A stretch of DNA of 64,000 bases, taken from the NCBI GenBank assembly GCA_037013495.1, contig CM072810.1, positions 73,640,449 through 73,704,448 on the forward strand, read 5' to 3'. Both the position numbers and the translations under genes were made by a program. The stretch is from Hippophae tibetana (taxonomy: Eukaryota; Streptophyta; Magnoliopsida; Rosales; Elaeagnaceae). The notes below the pieces were generated by a model that saw only the letters and a list, made by a program, of their open reading frames with translations, had not been told where the DNA came from and did no database searches. Positions 53,501 through 64,000 of the stretch are shown piece after piece; the stretch's first letter is position 1; each line of letters begins with the position of its first letter.

Positions 53501-54813
53501 GAAATATTCTAATGACCCTTTTCAAAGAATAGATTTGGAATATCAAATGGAAAGATTAATTTCGGAAGCAATTATTTTTAATTTATTTACTTATATGCCC
53601 CTTATGTTTAACGATTTTTTTTACTGAATTGTGGAATTTAATTTTTCTTATTTATCATAAGTGTTTTTACGCTTTTATTAATTACGGATGGATTAAGCAC
53701 ATTTCATAAATAAATATCCTCATGATGGTTGCATTGCGTCTTGGGTATTGTTTCTTGTATATGAAAACAACAACTTTTTGATGGAGGAAGAACTAGTATA
53801 ATTAATGAAAATATTTTTTACCAAGCTTTGTACTTTTCTTCCGAGGGTTCTTGATATAATGCCTAGATTCGACACATCGAAGCGAGTGATCATTATTTTT
53901 TGGAATCAAAAGGTTGCGGTTTATGGACTTATTGATGTTGTTGTCGTCTGTGGATTTCATTTCGTAGTTATTTTTTAAGTCTTCGTCTCTTATTCTTGAT
54001 CTTTATTTCTACGCTCAATCAATCTATGTTTTTCATAAAAAAAATTGTGGGAAAAACAAGATGGGTTCTACTGTTTACAGTATTGAAAAAAGAATATTTG
54101 ATAAATCAGAGTTCCAATTTTACACGCCATTACTTTTGACTCGGGTGTCGAAACTTTTAATATAATATATCAATCGAAGCTTGTAAATATTCCTATAATC
54201 AGAGCATGGATTCCTAAGAATATTATTTTTTGAAATCAAATTCAACCGTTTATATCACCTACCAAAGTTTAAAATTTTCGTCTCATCTATTCTGTTTTTT
54301 TTTCTTTCGATTTTTTTCAATGCCACTATAAGAGCAATTGAGTGAGGGATCAGGAATGTGTTTTAAAATATTCTAAATTTCTCTATTTCCAACAAATATT
54401 CTCTAGATCAGTGAAATATTCTAATGACCCTTTACAAAGAATAGATTTGGAATATCTAATAGAAAGATTAATTTCGGAAGCAATTACTTTTAATTTATTT
54501 ACTTATATGCCCCTTATGTTTAGCGATTTTTTTTACTGAATTGTGGAATTTAATTTTTCTTATTTATCATAAGTGTTTTTACGCTTTTATTAATTACGGA
54601 TGGATTAAGCACATTTCATAAATAAATATCCTCATGATGGTTGCATTGCGTCTTGGGTTTTGTTGCTTGTATATGAAAACAACAACTTTTTGATGGAGGA
54701 AGAACTAGCATAATTAATGAAAATATTTTTTACCAAGCTTTGTACTTTTCTTCCGAGGGTTCTTGATATAATGCCTAGATTCGACACATCGAAGCGATTG
54801 ATCATTTTTTTTT
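47510..54813. repeat. B-type block with X-Y dimer, 1826 bp (m54-m61)
   Basis: All eight units have B right segments. X units carry CATAAAAGAAATTG, AAGAACATTTCATAAATC, CGAAACATTTAATA, TTCACCCG and CTCTATTTCC (m55, m57, m58, m60). Y units carry GGAATCAAAAGG, TTTTTAAGTCTTCG, ATATATCAATCG and usually CTGTTCCG with CTATATTTC (m56, m59; m61 has the Y left only). The order X Y, X, X Y, X Y gives 1826-bp spacings: 48561 to 50387 and 51300 to 53126 for the X marker, and 52076 to 53902 for the Y marker. m54 is L4 on the left and Y-like on the right. Confidence 0.85.
50250..51162. repeat. Chimeric unit m57: X left and middle, Y end
   Basis: m57 has the X markers on the left and CTCTATTTCC in the middle, but its end reads TTTACCGATTTT (near 50871) and GTGACCATTATT (near 51148), which mark the ends of m54, m56 and m59. 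Other X units (m55, m58, m60) read TTTAACGATTTT and GTGATCATT. An exchange between about 50756 and 50868 would create this extra unit inside the X-Y dimer order. Confidence 0.75.
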
Positions 54814-57800
54814 GGCATCAAAAGGTTGCGGTTTATGGACTTATTGATGTTGTCGTCGTCTGTGGATTTCATTTCGTAGTTATTTTTTAAATCTTCTTCT
54901 CTTATTCTTGATCTTTATTAGTACGCTCAATCAATCTATGTTTTTCATAAAAAGAATTGTGGGAAAAACAAGATGGGTTCTACTGTTTACAGTATTGAAA
55001 AAAGAATATTTGATAAATCAGAGTTCCCATTTTACATGCCCTTACTTTTGACTCGGGTGTCGAAACTTTTAATATAATATATCTAACCGAAACTTGTAAA
55101 TATTCCTATAAGCAGAGCATGGATTCCTAAGAATATTATTTTTTGAAATCAAATTCAACCGTTTATATCACCTACCAATGTTTAAAATTTTCGTCTCATC
55201 TCTTCCGTTTTTTTTTTCTTTCGGTTTTTTTCAATGCCACTATAGGAGCAATTGAGTTAGGGATCAGGAATGTGTTTAAAAATATTCTAAATTTCTCTAT
55301 ATCCAACAAATATTCTCTAGATCAGTGAAATATTCTAATGACCCTTTACAAAGAATAGATTTGGAATATCTAATGGAAAGATTAATTTTGGAAGCAATTA
55401 TTTTTGTTTTATTTACTTATATGCCCCTTATGTTTAGCGATTTTTTTTTTACTGAATTTTGGAATTTAATTTTTCTTATTTATCATAAGTATTTTTACGC
55501 TTTTATTATTTACAGATGGATTAAGAAAATTTCATAACTAAATATCTCCTCTGTATGGTTGCATTACGTCTTAGGTTTTGTTGCTTGTATAAGAAAACAA
55601 CAACCTTTTCATGGAGGAAGAACTAGTATAATAAATGAAAATATTTTTTACCAAGCTTTGTACTTTTCTTTCGAGGGTTCTTGATATAATGCCTAGATTC
55701 GACACATCGAAGCAAGTGATCATTATTTTTTGGCATCAAAAGGTTTTGGTTTATGGACATATTGATGTTGTATTCGTCTGGGGATTTAATTTCGTAGTTC
55801 ATTTTTAAATCTTCGTCTCTTATTCTTGATCTTTATTTCTACGCTCAATCAATCTATGTTTTTCATAAAAAAAATTGTGGGAAAAACAAGATGGGTTCTA
55901 CTGTTTATAGTATTGAAAAAAGAACATTTGATAAATCAGAGTTCTAATTTTACACGCCATTACTTTTGACTCGGGTGTCGAAACATTTAATATAATATAT
56001 CAAATCGAAGCTTGTAAATATTCCTATAATCAGAGCATGGATTCCTAAGAATATTATTTTTTGAAATCAAATTCAACCGTTTATATCACCTACCAAAGTT
56101 TAAAATTTTCGTCTCATCTAGTCCGTTTTTTTTTCTTTCGGTTTTTTTCAATGCCACTATAAGAGCAATTGAGTTAGGGATCAGGAATGTGTTTAAAAAT
56201 ATTCTAAATTTCTCTATATCCAACAAATATTCTCTAGATCAGTGAAATATTCTAATGACCCTTTACAAAGAATAGATTTGGAATATCTAATAGAAAGATT
56301 TATTTCGGAAGCAATTACTTTTAATTTATTTACTTATATGCCCCTTATGTTTAGCGATTTTTTTTACTGAATTGTGGAATTTAATTTTTCTTATTTATCA
56401 AAGTGTTTTTACGCTTTTATTAATTACGGATGGATTAAGCACATTTCATAAATAAATATCCTCATGATGGTTGCATTGCGTCTTGGGTTTTGTTGCTTGT
56501 ATATGAAAACAACAACTTTTTGATGGAGGAAGAACTAGCATAATTAATGAAAATATTTTTTACCAAGCATTGTACTTTTCTTCCGAGGGTTCTTGATATA
56601 ATTCCTAGATTCGACACATCGAAGCGATTGATCATTTTTTTTGGCATCAAAAGGTTGCGGTTTATGGACTTATTGATGTTGTCGTCGTCTGTGGATTTCA
56701 TTTCGTAGTTATTTTTTAAATCTTCTTCTCTTATTCTTGATCTTTATTAGTACGCTCAATCAATCTATGTTTTTCATAAAAAGAATTGTGGGAAAAACAA
56801 GATGGGTTCTACTGTTTACAGTATTGAAAAAAGAATATTTGATAAATCAGAGTTCCCATTTTACATGCCCTTACTTTTGACTCGGGTGTCGAAACTTTTA
56901 ATATAATATATCTAACCGAAACTTGTAAATATTCCTATAATCAGAGCATGGATTCCTAAGAATATTATTTTTTGAAATCAAATTCAACCGTTTATATCAC
57001 CTACCAAAGTTTAAAATTTTCGTCTCATCTGTTCCGTTTTTTTTTTCTTTCGGTTTTTTTCAATGCCACTATAAGAGCAATTGAGTTAGGGATCAGGAAT
57101 GTGTTTAAAAATATTCTAAATTTCTCTATTTCCAACAAATATTCTCTAGATCAGTGAAATATTCTAATGACCCTTTACAAAGAATAGATTTGGAATATCT
57201 AATAGAAAGATTAATTTCGGAAGCAATTACTTTTAATTTATTTACTTATATGCCCCTTATGTTTAACGATTTTTTTTACTGAATAGTGGAATTTAATTTT
57301 TCTTATTTATCATAAGTGTTTTTACGCTTTTATTAATTACGGATGGATTAAGAAAATTTCATAAATAAATATCCTCATGATGGTTGCATTGCGTCTTGGG
57401 TATTGTTGCTTGTATATGAAAACAACAACTTTTTGATGGAGGAAGAACTAGCATAATTAATGAAAATATTTTTTACCAAGCTTTGTACTTTTCTTCCGAG
57501 GGTTCTTGATATAATGCCTAGATTCGACACATCGAAGCGAGTGATCATTATTTTTTGGCATCAAAAGGTTGCGGTTTATTAACTTATTGATGTTGTATTC
57601 GTCTGTGGATTTCATTTCGTAGTTCTTTTTTAAATCTTCGTCTCTTATTCTTGATCTTTATTTCTACGCTCAATCAATCTATGTTTTTCATAAAAAAAAT
57701 TGTGGGAAATACAAGATGGGTTCTACTGTTTACAGTATTGAAAAAAGAACATTTGATAAATCAGAGTTCTAATTTTACACGCCATTACTTTTGACTCGGG

Positions 57801-60800
57801 TGTCGAAACATTTAATATAATATATCAAATCGAAGCTTGTAAATATTCCTATAATCAGAGCATGGATTCCTAAGAATATTATTTTTTGAAATCAAATTCA
57901 ACCGTTTATATCACCTACCAAAGTTTAAAATTTTCGTCTCATGTGTTCCGTTTTTTTTTTTCTTTCGGTTTTTTTCAATGCCACTATAAGAGCAATTGAG
58001 TTAGGGATCAGGAATGTGTTTAAAAATATTCTAAATTTCTCTATTTCCAACAAATATTCTCTAGATCAGTGAAATATTCTAATGACCCTTTTCAAAGAAT
58101 AGATTTGGAATATCAAATGGAAAGATTAATTTCGGAAGCAATTATTTTTAATTTATTTACTTATATACCCCTTATGTTTAACGATTTTTTTTACTGAATT
58201 GTGGAATTTAATTTTTCTTATTTATCATAAGTGTTTTTACGCTTTTATTATTTACAGATGGATTAAGAAAATTTCATAACTAAATATCCTGAGTATGGTT
58301 GCATTACGTCTTAGGTTTTGTTGCTTGTATAAGAAAACAACAACATTTTCATGGAGGAAGAACTAGTATAATTAATGAAAATATTTTTTACCAAGATTTG
58401 TACTTCTCTTCCTAGGATTCTTGATATAATGCCTAGATTCGACGCATCGAAGCGAGTGATCATTATTTTTTGGCATCAAAAGGTTGCGGTTTATGGACTT
58501 ATTGATGTTGTATTCGTCTGTGGATTTCATTTCGTAGTTAATTTTTAAATCTTCTTCTCTTATTCTTGATCTTTATTACTACGCTCAATCAATCTATGTT
58601 TTTCATAAAAAGAATTGTGGGAAAAACAAGATGGGTTCTACTGTTTACAGTATTGAAAAAAGAATATTTGATAAATCAGAGTTCCCATTTTACATGCCCT
58701 TACTTTTGACTCTGGTGTCGAAACTTTTAATATAATATATCTAACCGAAACTTGTAAATATTCCTATAATCAGAGCATGGATTCCTAAGAATATTATTTT
58801 TTGAAATCAAATTCACCCGTTTATATCACCTACCAAAGTTTAAAATTTTCGTCTCATCTATTCCTTTTTTTTTTCTTTCGGTTTTTTTCAATGCCACTAT
58901 AAGAGCAATTGAGTTAGGGATCAGGAATGTGTTTAAAAATATTCTAAATTTCTCTATTTCCAACAAATATTCTCTAGTTCAGTGAAATATTCTAATGACC
59001 CTTTTCAAAGAATAGATTTGGAATATCAAATGGAAAGATTAATTTCGGAAGCAATTATTTTTAATTTATTTACTTATATGTGCCTTATGTTTAACGATTT
59101 TTTTTACTGAATTGTGGAATCTAATTTTTCTTATTTATCATAAGTGTTTTTACGCTTTTATTAATTACGGATGGATTAAGCACATTTCATAAATAAATAT
59201 CCTCATGATGGTTGCATTGCGTCTTGGGTATTGTTGCTTGTATATGAAAACAACAACTTTTTGATGCAGGAAGAACTAGTATAATTAATGAAAATATTTT
59301 TTACCAAGCTTTGTACTTTTCTTCCGAGGGTTCTTGATATAATGCCTAGATTCGACACATCGAAGCGAGTGATCATTATTTTTTGGCATCAAAAGGTTGC
59401 GGTTTATGGACTTTTTGATGTTGTTGTCGTCTGTGGATTTCATTTCGTAGTTATTTTTTAAATCTTCGTCTCTTATTCTTGATCTTTATTTCTACGCTCA
59501 ATCAATCTATGTTTTTCATAAAAAAAATTGTGGGAAAAACAAGATGGGTTCTACTGTTTACAGTATTGAAAAAAGAATATTTGATAAATCAGAGTTCCAA
59601 TTTTACACGCCATTACTTTTGACTCGGTTGTCGAAACTTTTAATATAATATATCAATTGAAGCTTGTAAATATTCCTATAATCAGAGCATGGATTCCTAA
59701 GAATATTATTTTTTGAAATCAAATTCAACCGTTTATATCACCTACCAAAGTTTAAAATTTTCGTCTTATCTATTCCTTTTTTTTTTCTTTCGATTTTTTT
59801 CAATGCCACTATAAGAGCAATTGAGTTAGGGATCAGGAATGTGTTTTAAAATATTCTAAATTTCTCTATATCCAACAAATATTCTCTAGATCAGTGAAAT
59901 ATTCTAATGACCATTTACAAAGAATAGATTTGGAATATCTAATGGAAAAATTAATTTTGGAAGCAATTATTTTTGTTTTATTTACTCATATGCCCCTTAT
60001 GTTTAGCGATTTTTTTTACTGAATTGTGGAATTTAATTTTTCTTATTTATCATAAGTATTTTTACCCTTTTATTATTGACGGATGGATTAAGAAAATTTC
60101 ATAACTAAATATCCTCAGTATGGTTGCATTACGTCTTAGGTTTTGTTGCTTGTATAAGAAAACAACAACCTTTTCCTAGAGGAAGAACTAGTATAATTAA
60201 TGAAAATATGTTTTACAAAGATTTGTACTTCTCTTCCTAGGATTCTTGATATAATGCCTAGATTCGACACATCGAAGCGAGTGATCATTATTTTTTGGCA
60301 TCAAAAGGTTGCGGTTTATGGACTTATTGATGTTGTATTCGTCTGTGGATTTCATTTCGTAGTTAATTTTTAAATCTTCTTCTCTTATTCTTGATCTTTA
60401 TTACTACGCTCAATCAATCTATGTTTTTCATAAAAAGAATTGTGGGAAAAACAAGATGGGTTCTACTGTTTACAGTATTGAAAAAATAATATTTGATAAA
60501 TCAGATTTCCAATTTTACATGCCATTACTTTTGACTCGGGTGTCGAAACTTTTAATATAATATATCAAATCGAAGCTTGTAAATATTCCTATAATCAGAG
60601 CATGGATTCCTAAGAATATTATTTTTTGAAATCAAATTCAACCGTTTATATCACCTACCAAAGTTTAAAATTTTCGTCTCATCTATTCCGTTTTTTTTTC
60701 TTTCGGTTTTTTTCAATGCCACTATAAGAGCAATTGAGTTAGGGATCAGGAATGTGTTTAAAAATATTCTAAATTTCTCTATATCCAACAAATATTCTCT

Positions 60801-63800
60801 AGATCAGTGAAATATTCTAATGACCCTTTACAAAGAATAGATTTGGAATATCTAATAGAAAGATTAATTTTGGAAGCAATTATTTTTGTTTTATTTACTT
60901 ATATGCCCCTTATGTTTAGCGATTTTTTTTTACTGAATTGTGGAATTTAATTTTTCTTATTTATCATAAGTATTTTTACGCTTTTATTATTTACAGATGG
61001 ATTAAGAAAATTTCATAACTAAATATCCTCAGTATGGTTGCATTACGTCTTAGGTTTTGTTGCTTGTATAAGAAAACAACAACCTTTTCATGGAGGAAGA
61101 ACTAGTATAATAAATGAAAATATTTTTTACCAAGCTTTGTACTTTTCTTTCGAGGGTTCTTGATATAATGCCTAGATTCGACACATCGAAGCAAGTTATC
61201 ATTATTTTTTGGCATCAAAAGGTTTTGGTTTATGGACATATTGATGTTGTATTCGTCCGGGGATTTAATTTCGTAGTTCATTTTTAAATCTTCGTCTCTT
61301 ATTCTTGATCTTTATTTCTACGCTCAATCAATCTATGTTTTTCATAAAAAAAATTGTGGGAAAAACAAGATGGGTTCTACTGTTTATAGTATTGAAAAAA
61401 GAACATTTGATAAATCAGAGTTCTAATTTTATACGCCATTACTTTTGACTCGGGTGTGGAAACATTTAATATAATATATCAAATCGAAGCTTGTAAATAT
61501 TCCTATATTCAGAGCATGGATTCCTAAGAATATTATTTTTTGAAATCAAATTCAACCGTTTATATCACCTACCAAAGTTTAAAATTTTCGTCTCATCTAG
61601 TCCGTTTTTTTTTTCTTTCGGTTTTTTTCAATGCCACTATAAGAGCAATTGAGTTAGGGATCAGGAATGTGTTTAAAAATATTCTAAATTTCTCTATATC
61701 CAACAAATATTCTCTAGATCAGTGAAATATTCTAATGACCCTTTACAAAGAATAGATTTGGAATATCTAATGGAAAGATTAATTTCGGAAGCAATTATTT
61801 TTGATTTATTTACTTATATGCCCCTTATGTTTAGCGATTTTTTTTACTGAATTGTGGAATTTAATTTTTCTTATTTATCATAAGTGTTTTTATGATTTTA
61901 TTAATTACGGATGGATTAAGCACATTTCATAAATAAATATCCTCCTGATGGTTGCATTGCGTCTTGGGTTTTGTTGCTTGTATATGAAAACAACAACTTT
62001 TTGATGGAGGAAGAACTAGTATAATTAATGAAAATATTTTTTACCAAGCTTTGTACTTTTCTTCCGAGGGTTCTTGATATAATGCCTAGATTCGACACAT
62101 CGAAGTGATTGATCATTTTTTTTTGGCATCAAAAGGTTGCGGTTTATGGACTTAATGATGTTGTCGTCGTCTGTGGATTTAATTTCGTAGTTATTTTTTA
62201 AATCTTCTTCTCTTATTCTTGATCTTTATTACTACGCTCAATCAATCTATGTTTTTCATAAAAAGAATTGTGGGAAAAACAAGATGGGTTCTACTGTTTA
62301 CAGTATTGAAAAAAGAATATTTGATAAATCAGAGTTCCCGTTTTACATGCCCTTACTTTTGACTCGGGTGTCGAAACTTTTAATATAATATATCTAACCG
62401 AAGCTTGTAAATATTCCTATAATCAGAGCATGGATTCCTAAGAATATTATTTTTTGAAATCAAATTCAACCGTTTATATCACCTACCAAAGTTTAAAATT
62501 TTCGTCTCATCTGTTCCGTTTTTTTTTTCTTTCGGTTTTTTTCAATGCCACTATAAGAGCAATTGAGTTAGGGATCAGGAATGTGTTTAAAAATATTCTA
62601 AATTTCTCTATTTCCAACAAATATTCTCTAGATCAGTGAAATATTCTAATGACCCTTTTCAAAGAATAGATTTGGAATATCAAATGGAAAGATTAATTTC
62701 GGAAGAAATTATTTTTAATTTATTTACTTATATGCCCCTTATGTTTAACGATTTTTTTTACTGAATTGTGGAATTTAATTTTTCTTATTTATCATAAGTG
62801 TTTTTACGCTTTTATTAATTATGGATGGATTAAGAAAATTTCATAAATAAATATCCTCATGATGGTTGCATTGCGTCTTGGGTATTGTTGCTTGTATATG
62901 AAAACAACAACTTTTTGTTGGAGGAAGAACTAGCATAATTAATGAAAATATTTTTTACCAAGCTTTGTACTTTTCTTCCGAGGGTTCTTGATATAATGCC
63001 TAGATTCGACACATCGAAGCGAGTGATCATTATTTTTTGGCATCAAAAGGTTGCGGTTTATTAACTTATTGATGTTGTATTCGTCTGTGGATTTCATTTC
63101 GTAGTTCTTTTTTAAATCTTCGTCTCTTATTCTTGATCTTTATTTCTACGCTCAATCAATCTATGTTTTTCATAAAAAAAATTGTGGGAAAAACAAGATG
63201 GGTTCTACTGTTTACAGTATTGAAAAAAAACATTTGATAAATCAGAGTTCTAATTTTACACGCCATTACTTTTGACTCGGGTGTCGAAACATTTAATATA
63301 ATATATCAAATCGAAGCTTGTAAATATTCCTATAATCAGAGCATGGATTCCTAAGAATATTATTTTTTGAAATCAAATTCAACGGTTTATATCACCTACC
63401 AAAGTTTAAAATTTTCGTCTCATCTGTTCCGTTTTTTTTTTCTTTCGGTTTTTTTCAATGCCACTATAAGAGCAATTGAGTTAGGGATCAGGAATGTGTT
63501 TAAAAATATTCTAAATTTCTCTATTTCCAACAAATATTCTCTAGATCAGTGAAATATTCTAATGACCCTTTTCAAAGAATAGATTTGGAATATCAAATGG
63601 AAAGATTAATTTCGGAAGCAATTATTTTTAATTTATTTACTTATATGCCCCTTATGTTTAGCGATTTTTTTTACTGAATTGAGGAATTTAATTTTTCTTA
63701 TTTATCATAAGTGTTTTTACGCTTTTATTAATTACGGATGGATTCAGCACATTTCATAAATAAATATCCTCATGATGGTTGCATTCCGTCTTGGGTTTTG

Positions 63801-64000
63801 TTGCTTGTATATGAAAACAACAACTTTTTGATGGAGGAAGAACTAGTATAATTAATGAAAATATTTTTTACCAAGCTTTGTACTTTTCTTCCTAGGGTTC
63901 TTGATATAATGCCTAGATTCGACACATCGAAGCGAGTGATCATTATTTTTTGGCATCAAAAGGTTGCGGTTTATGGACTTATTGATGTTGTCGTCGTCTG
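54814..64000. repeat. Dimer block: C-type units alternate (m62-m71 and edge)
   Basis: Every second unit (m62, m64, m66, m68, m70) has a C-type left with TTTATTACTACGC or TTTATTAGTACGC and CATAAAAAGAATTG; most also have TTTACATGCCC and ATATCTAACCGAA. The edge fragment at 63952 starts as C with GTTGTCGTCGTC. The units between (m63, m65, m67, m69, m71) have L2-like, L4 or L5 lefts. Spacing is about 1825-1829 bp. A weaker six-unit period is overlaid: AATAAATGAAAATAT (near 55630 and 61110) and GAAGCAAG with GGTTTTGGTTTATGG (near 55710 and 61190) recur 5479-5480 bp apart. Confidence 0.8.
57557..58471. repeat. Chimeric unit m65 (B then A1)
   Basis: The segment begins as B (TTTCGGAAGC, TTTTTAATTTATTTAC, AAGTGTTTTTACGC near 58140-58240) and becomes A1 at about 58249 (TTATTTACAGATGG, AAGAAAATTTC, CTGAGTATGG, ACGTCTTAGG, TATAAGAAAAC). 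It is the reverse combination to m6 and m16. The neighbours m64 and m66 stay B throughout, apart from a single AAGAAAATTT patch in m64 near 57350. Confidence 0.75.

Larger units (their letters stand above)
1..64000. repeat. Satellite array, 914-bp monomer, whole window
   Basis: The entire window is head-to-tail copies of one AT-rich unit. Unit starts (first G of GGCAT or its variant): 8, 922, 1836, 2750, 3664, 4578, 5491, 6405, 7320, 8233, 9147, 10061, 10975, 11890, 12803, 13718, 14633, 15546, 16459, 17373, 18286, 19201, 20115, 21031, 21944, 22857, 23773, 24686, 25600, 26514, 27427, 28343, 29256, 30171, 30638, 31105, 32022, 32936, 33848, 34761, 35671, 36584, 37496, 38409, 39322, 40234, 41147, 42060, 42974, 43870, 44783, 45697, 46594, 47510, 48424, 49337, 50250, 51163, 52076, 52989, 53902, 54814, 55732, 56643, 57557, 58472, 59385, 60297, 61211, 62125, 63039, 63952. 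These are m1 to m71 plus an edge fragment. All copies share one orientation and nothing else is inserted. Period and register are read directly; a role in heterochromatin is inferred from the repeat class only. Confidence 0.99.

Noticed and set aside
1-64000. Telomere repeats, tRNA or rRNA genes, CRISPR array, and transposon, LTR or virus-like sequence
   Set aside because: No telomere-like short tandem repeats, no Pol III box A/B pair or tRNA fold, no rRNA-like conserved sequence, no terminal repeats, and no polymerase, integrase or capsid-like frames were seen. The 914-bp direct repeats lack CRISPR-like unique spacers.

Overview
The whole 64 kb window is one uninterrupted satellite DNA array. 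A monomer of about 914 bp (lengths 910-918) repeats head-to-tail, always in the same orientation. Taking each unit to start at the conserved word GGCAT, I count 71 units between positions 8 and 63951, called m1 to m71 here. Sixty-seven are 910-918 bp, two are 896-897 bp and two are 467 bp. A 7-bp tail and a 49-bp head of further units lie at the two edges. Hand-counted GC of one unit (10061-10974) is 264 of 914, about 29%. No gene, tRNA, rRNA, transposon or other unique sequence interrupts the array. This kind of megabase-style satellite is typical of centromeric, pericentromeric or subtelomeric heterochromatin of a eukaryote. The sequence gives no taxon-specific marker, so I do not name an organism.

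The units are mosaics of a left part (about the first 250 bp) and a right diagnostic segment (about +570 to +795). Left types: L1 (ATGGACTTATTG, GTATTCG), L2 (ATGGACATATTG, usually GGGGATTTAATTTC), L3 (GAGGTTTATGG, CTTCTTGATG), L4 (TTTATTAACTTATTG), L5 (GTTGTTGTCG), and a C type with TTTATTACTACGC or TTTATTAGTACGC. Right types: A1 (AATTATTTTTG, ACAGATGGATTAAG), A2 (AAGTATTTTTG, ACGGATGGATTAAGCAAA) and B (TTTTTAATTTATTTAC, CCTCATGATGG).

The arrangement changes along the array. From 8 to 3663 there is a partial dimer. From 3664 to 7319 units are mixed. From 7320 to 13717 a run of A2 units has no higher order. From 13718 to 16458 there are B-type units in tandem. From 16459 to 21943 units are mixed, with a trimer starting at 19201. 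From 21944 to 30383 a five-unit higher-order repeat of 4570 bp is present about twice. At 29917-31317 a 467-bp segment is present three times in tandem. From 31318 to 35670 units are mixed, with a 913-bp duplication. From 35671 to 47509 there are three-unit repeats of order A-B-B. From 47510 to 54813 B units form an X-Y dimer pattern. From 54814 to the end, C-type units alternate with other units as a dimer.

Several units are clear chimeras (m6, m16, m20, m21, m52, m57, m65). Together with block duplications in exact register, they show that unequal exchange or conversion has been working here recently. The many ~60-codon open frames are by-products of the repeat: most copies have them broken by changes in T-tract length, and I annotate none as a gene. 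The window is best read as a record of satellite turnover. I found no new protein system in it.
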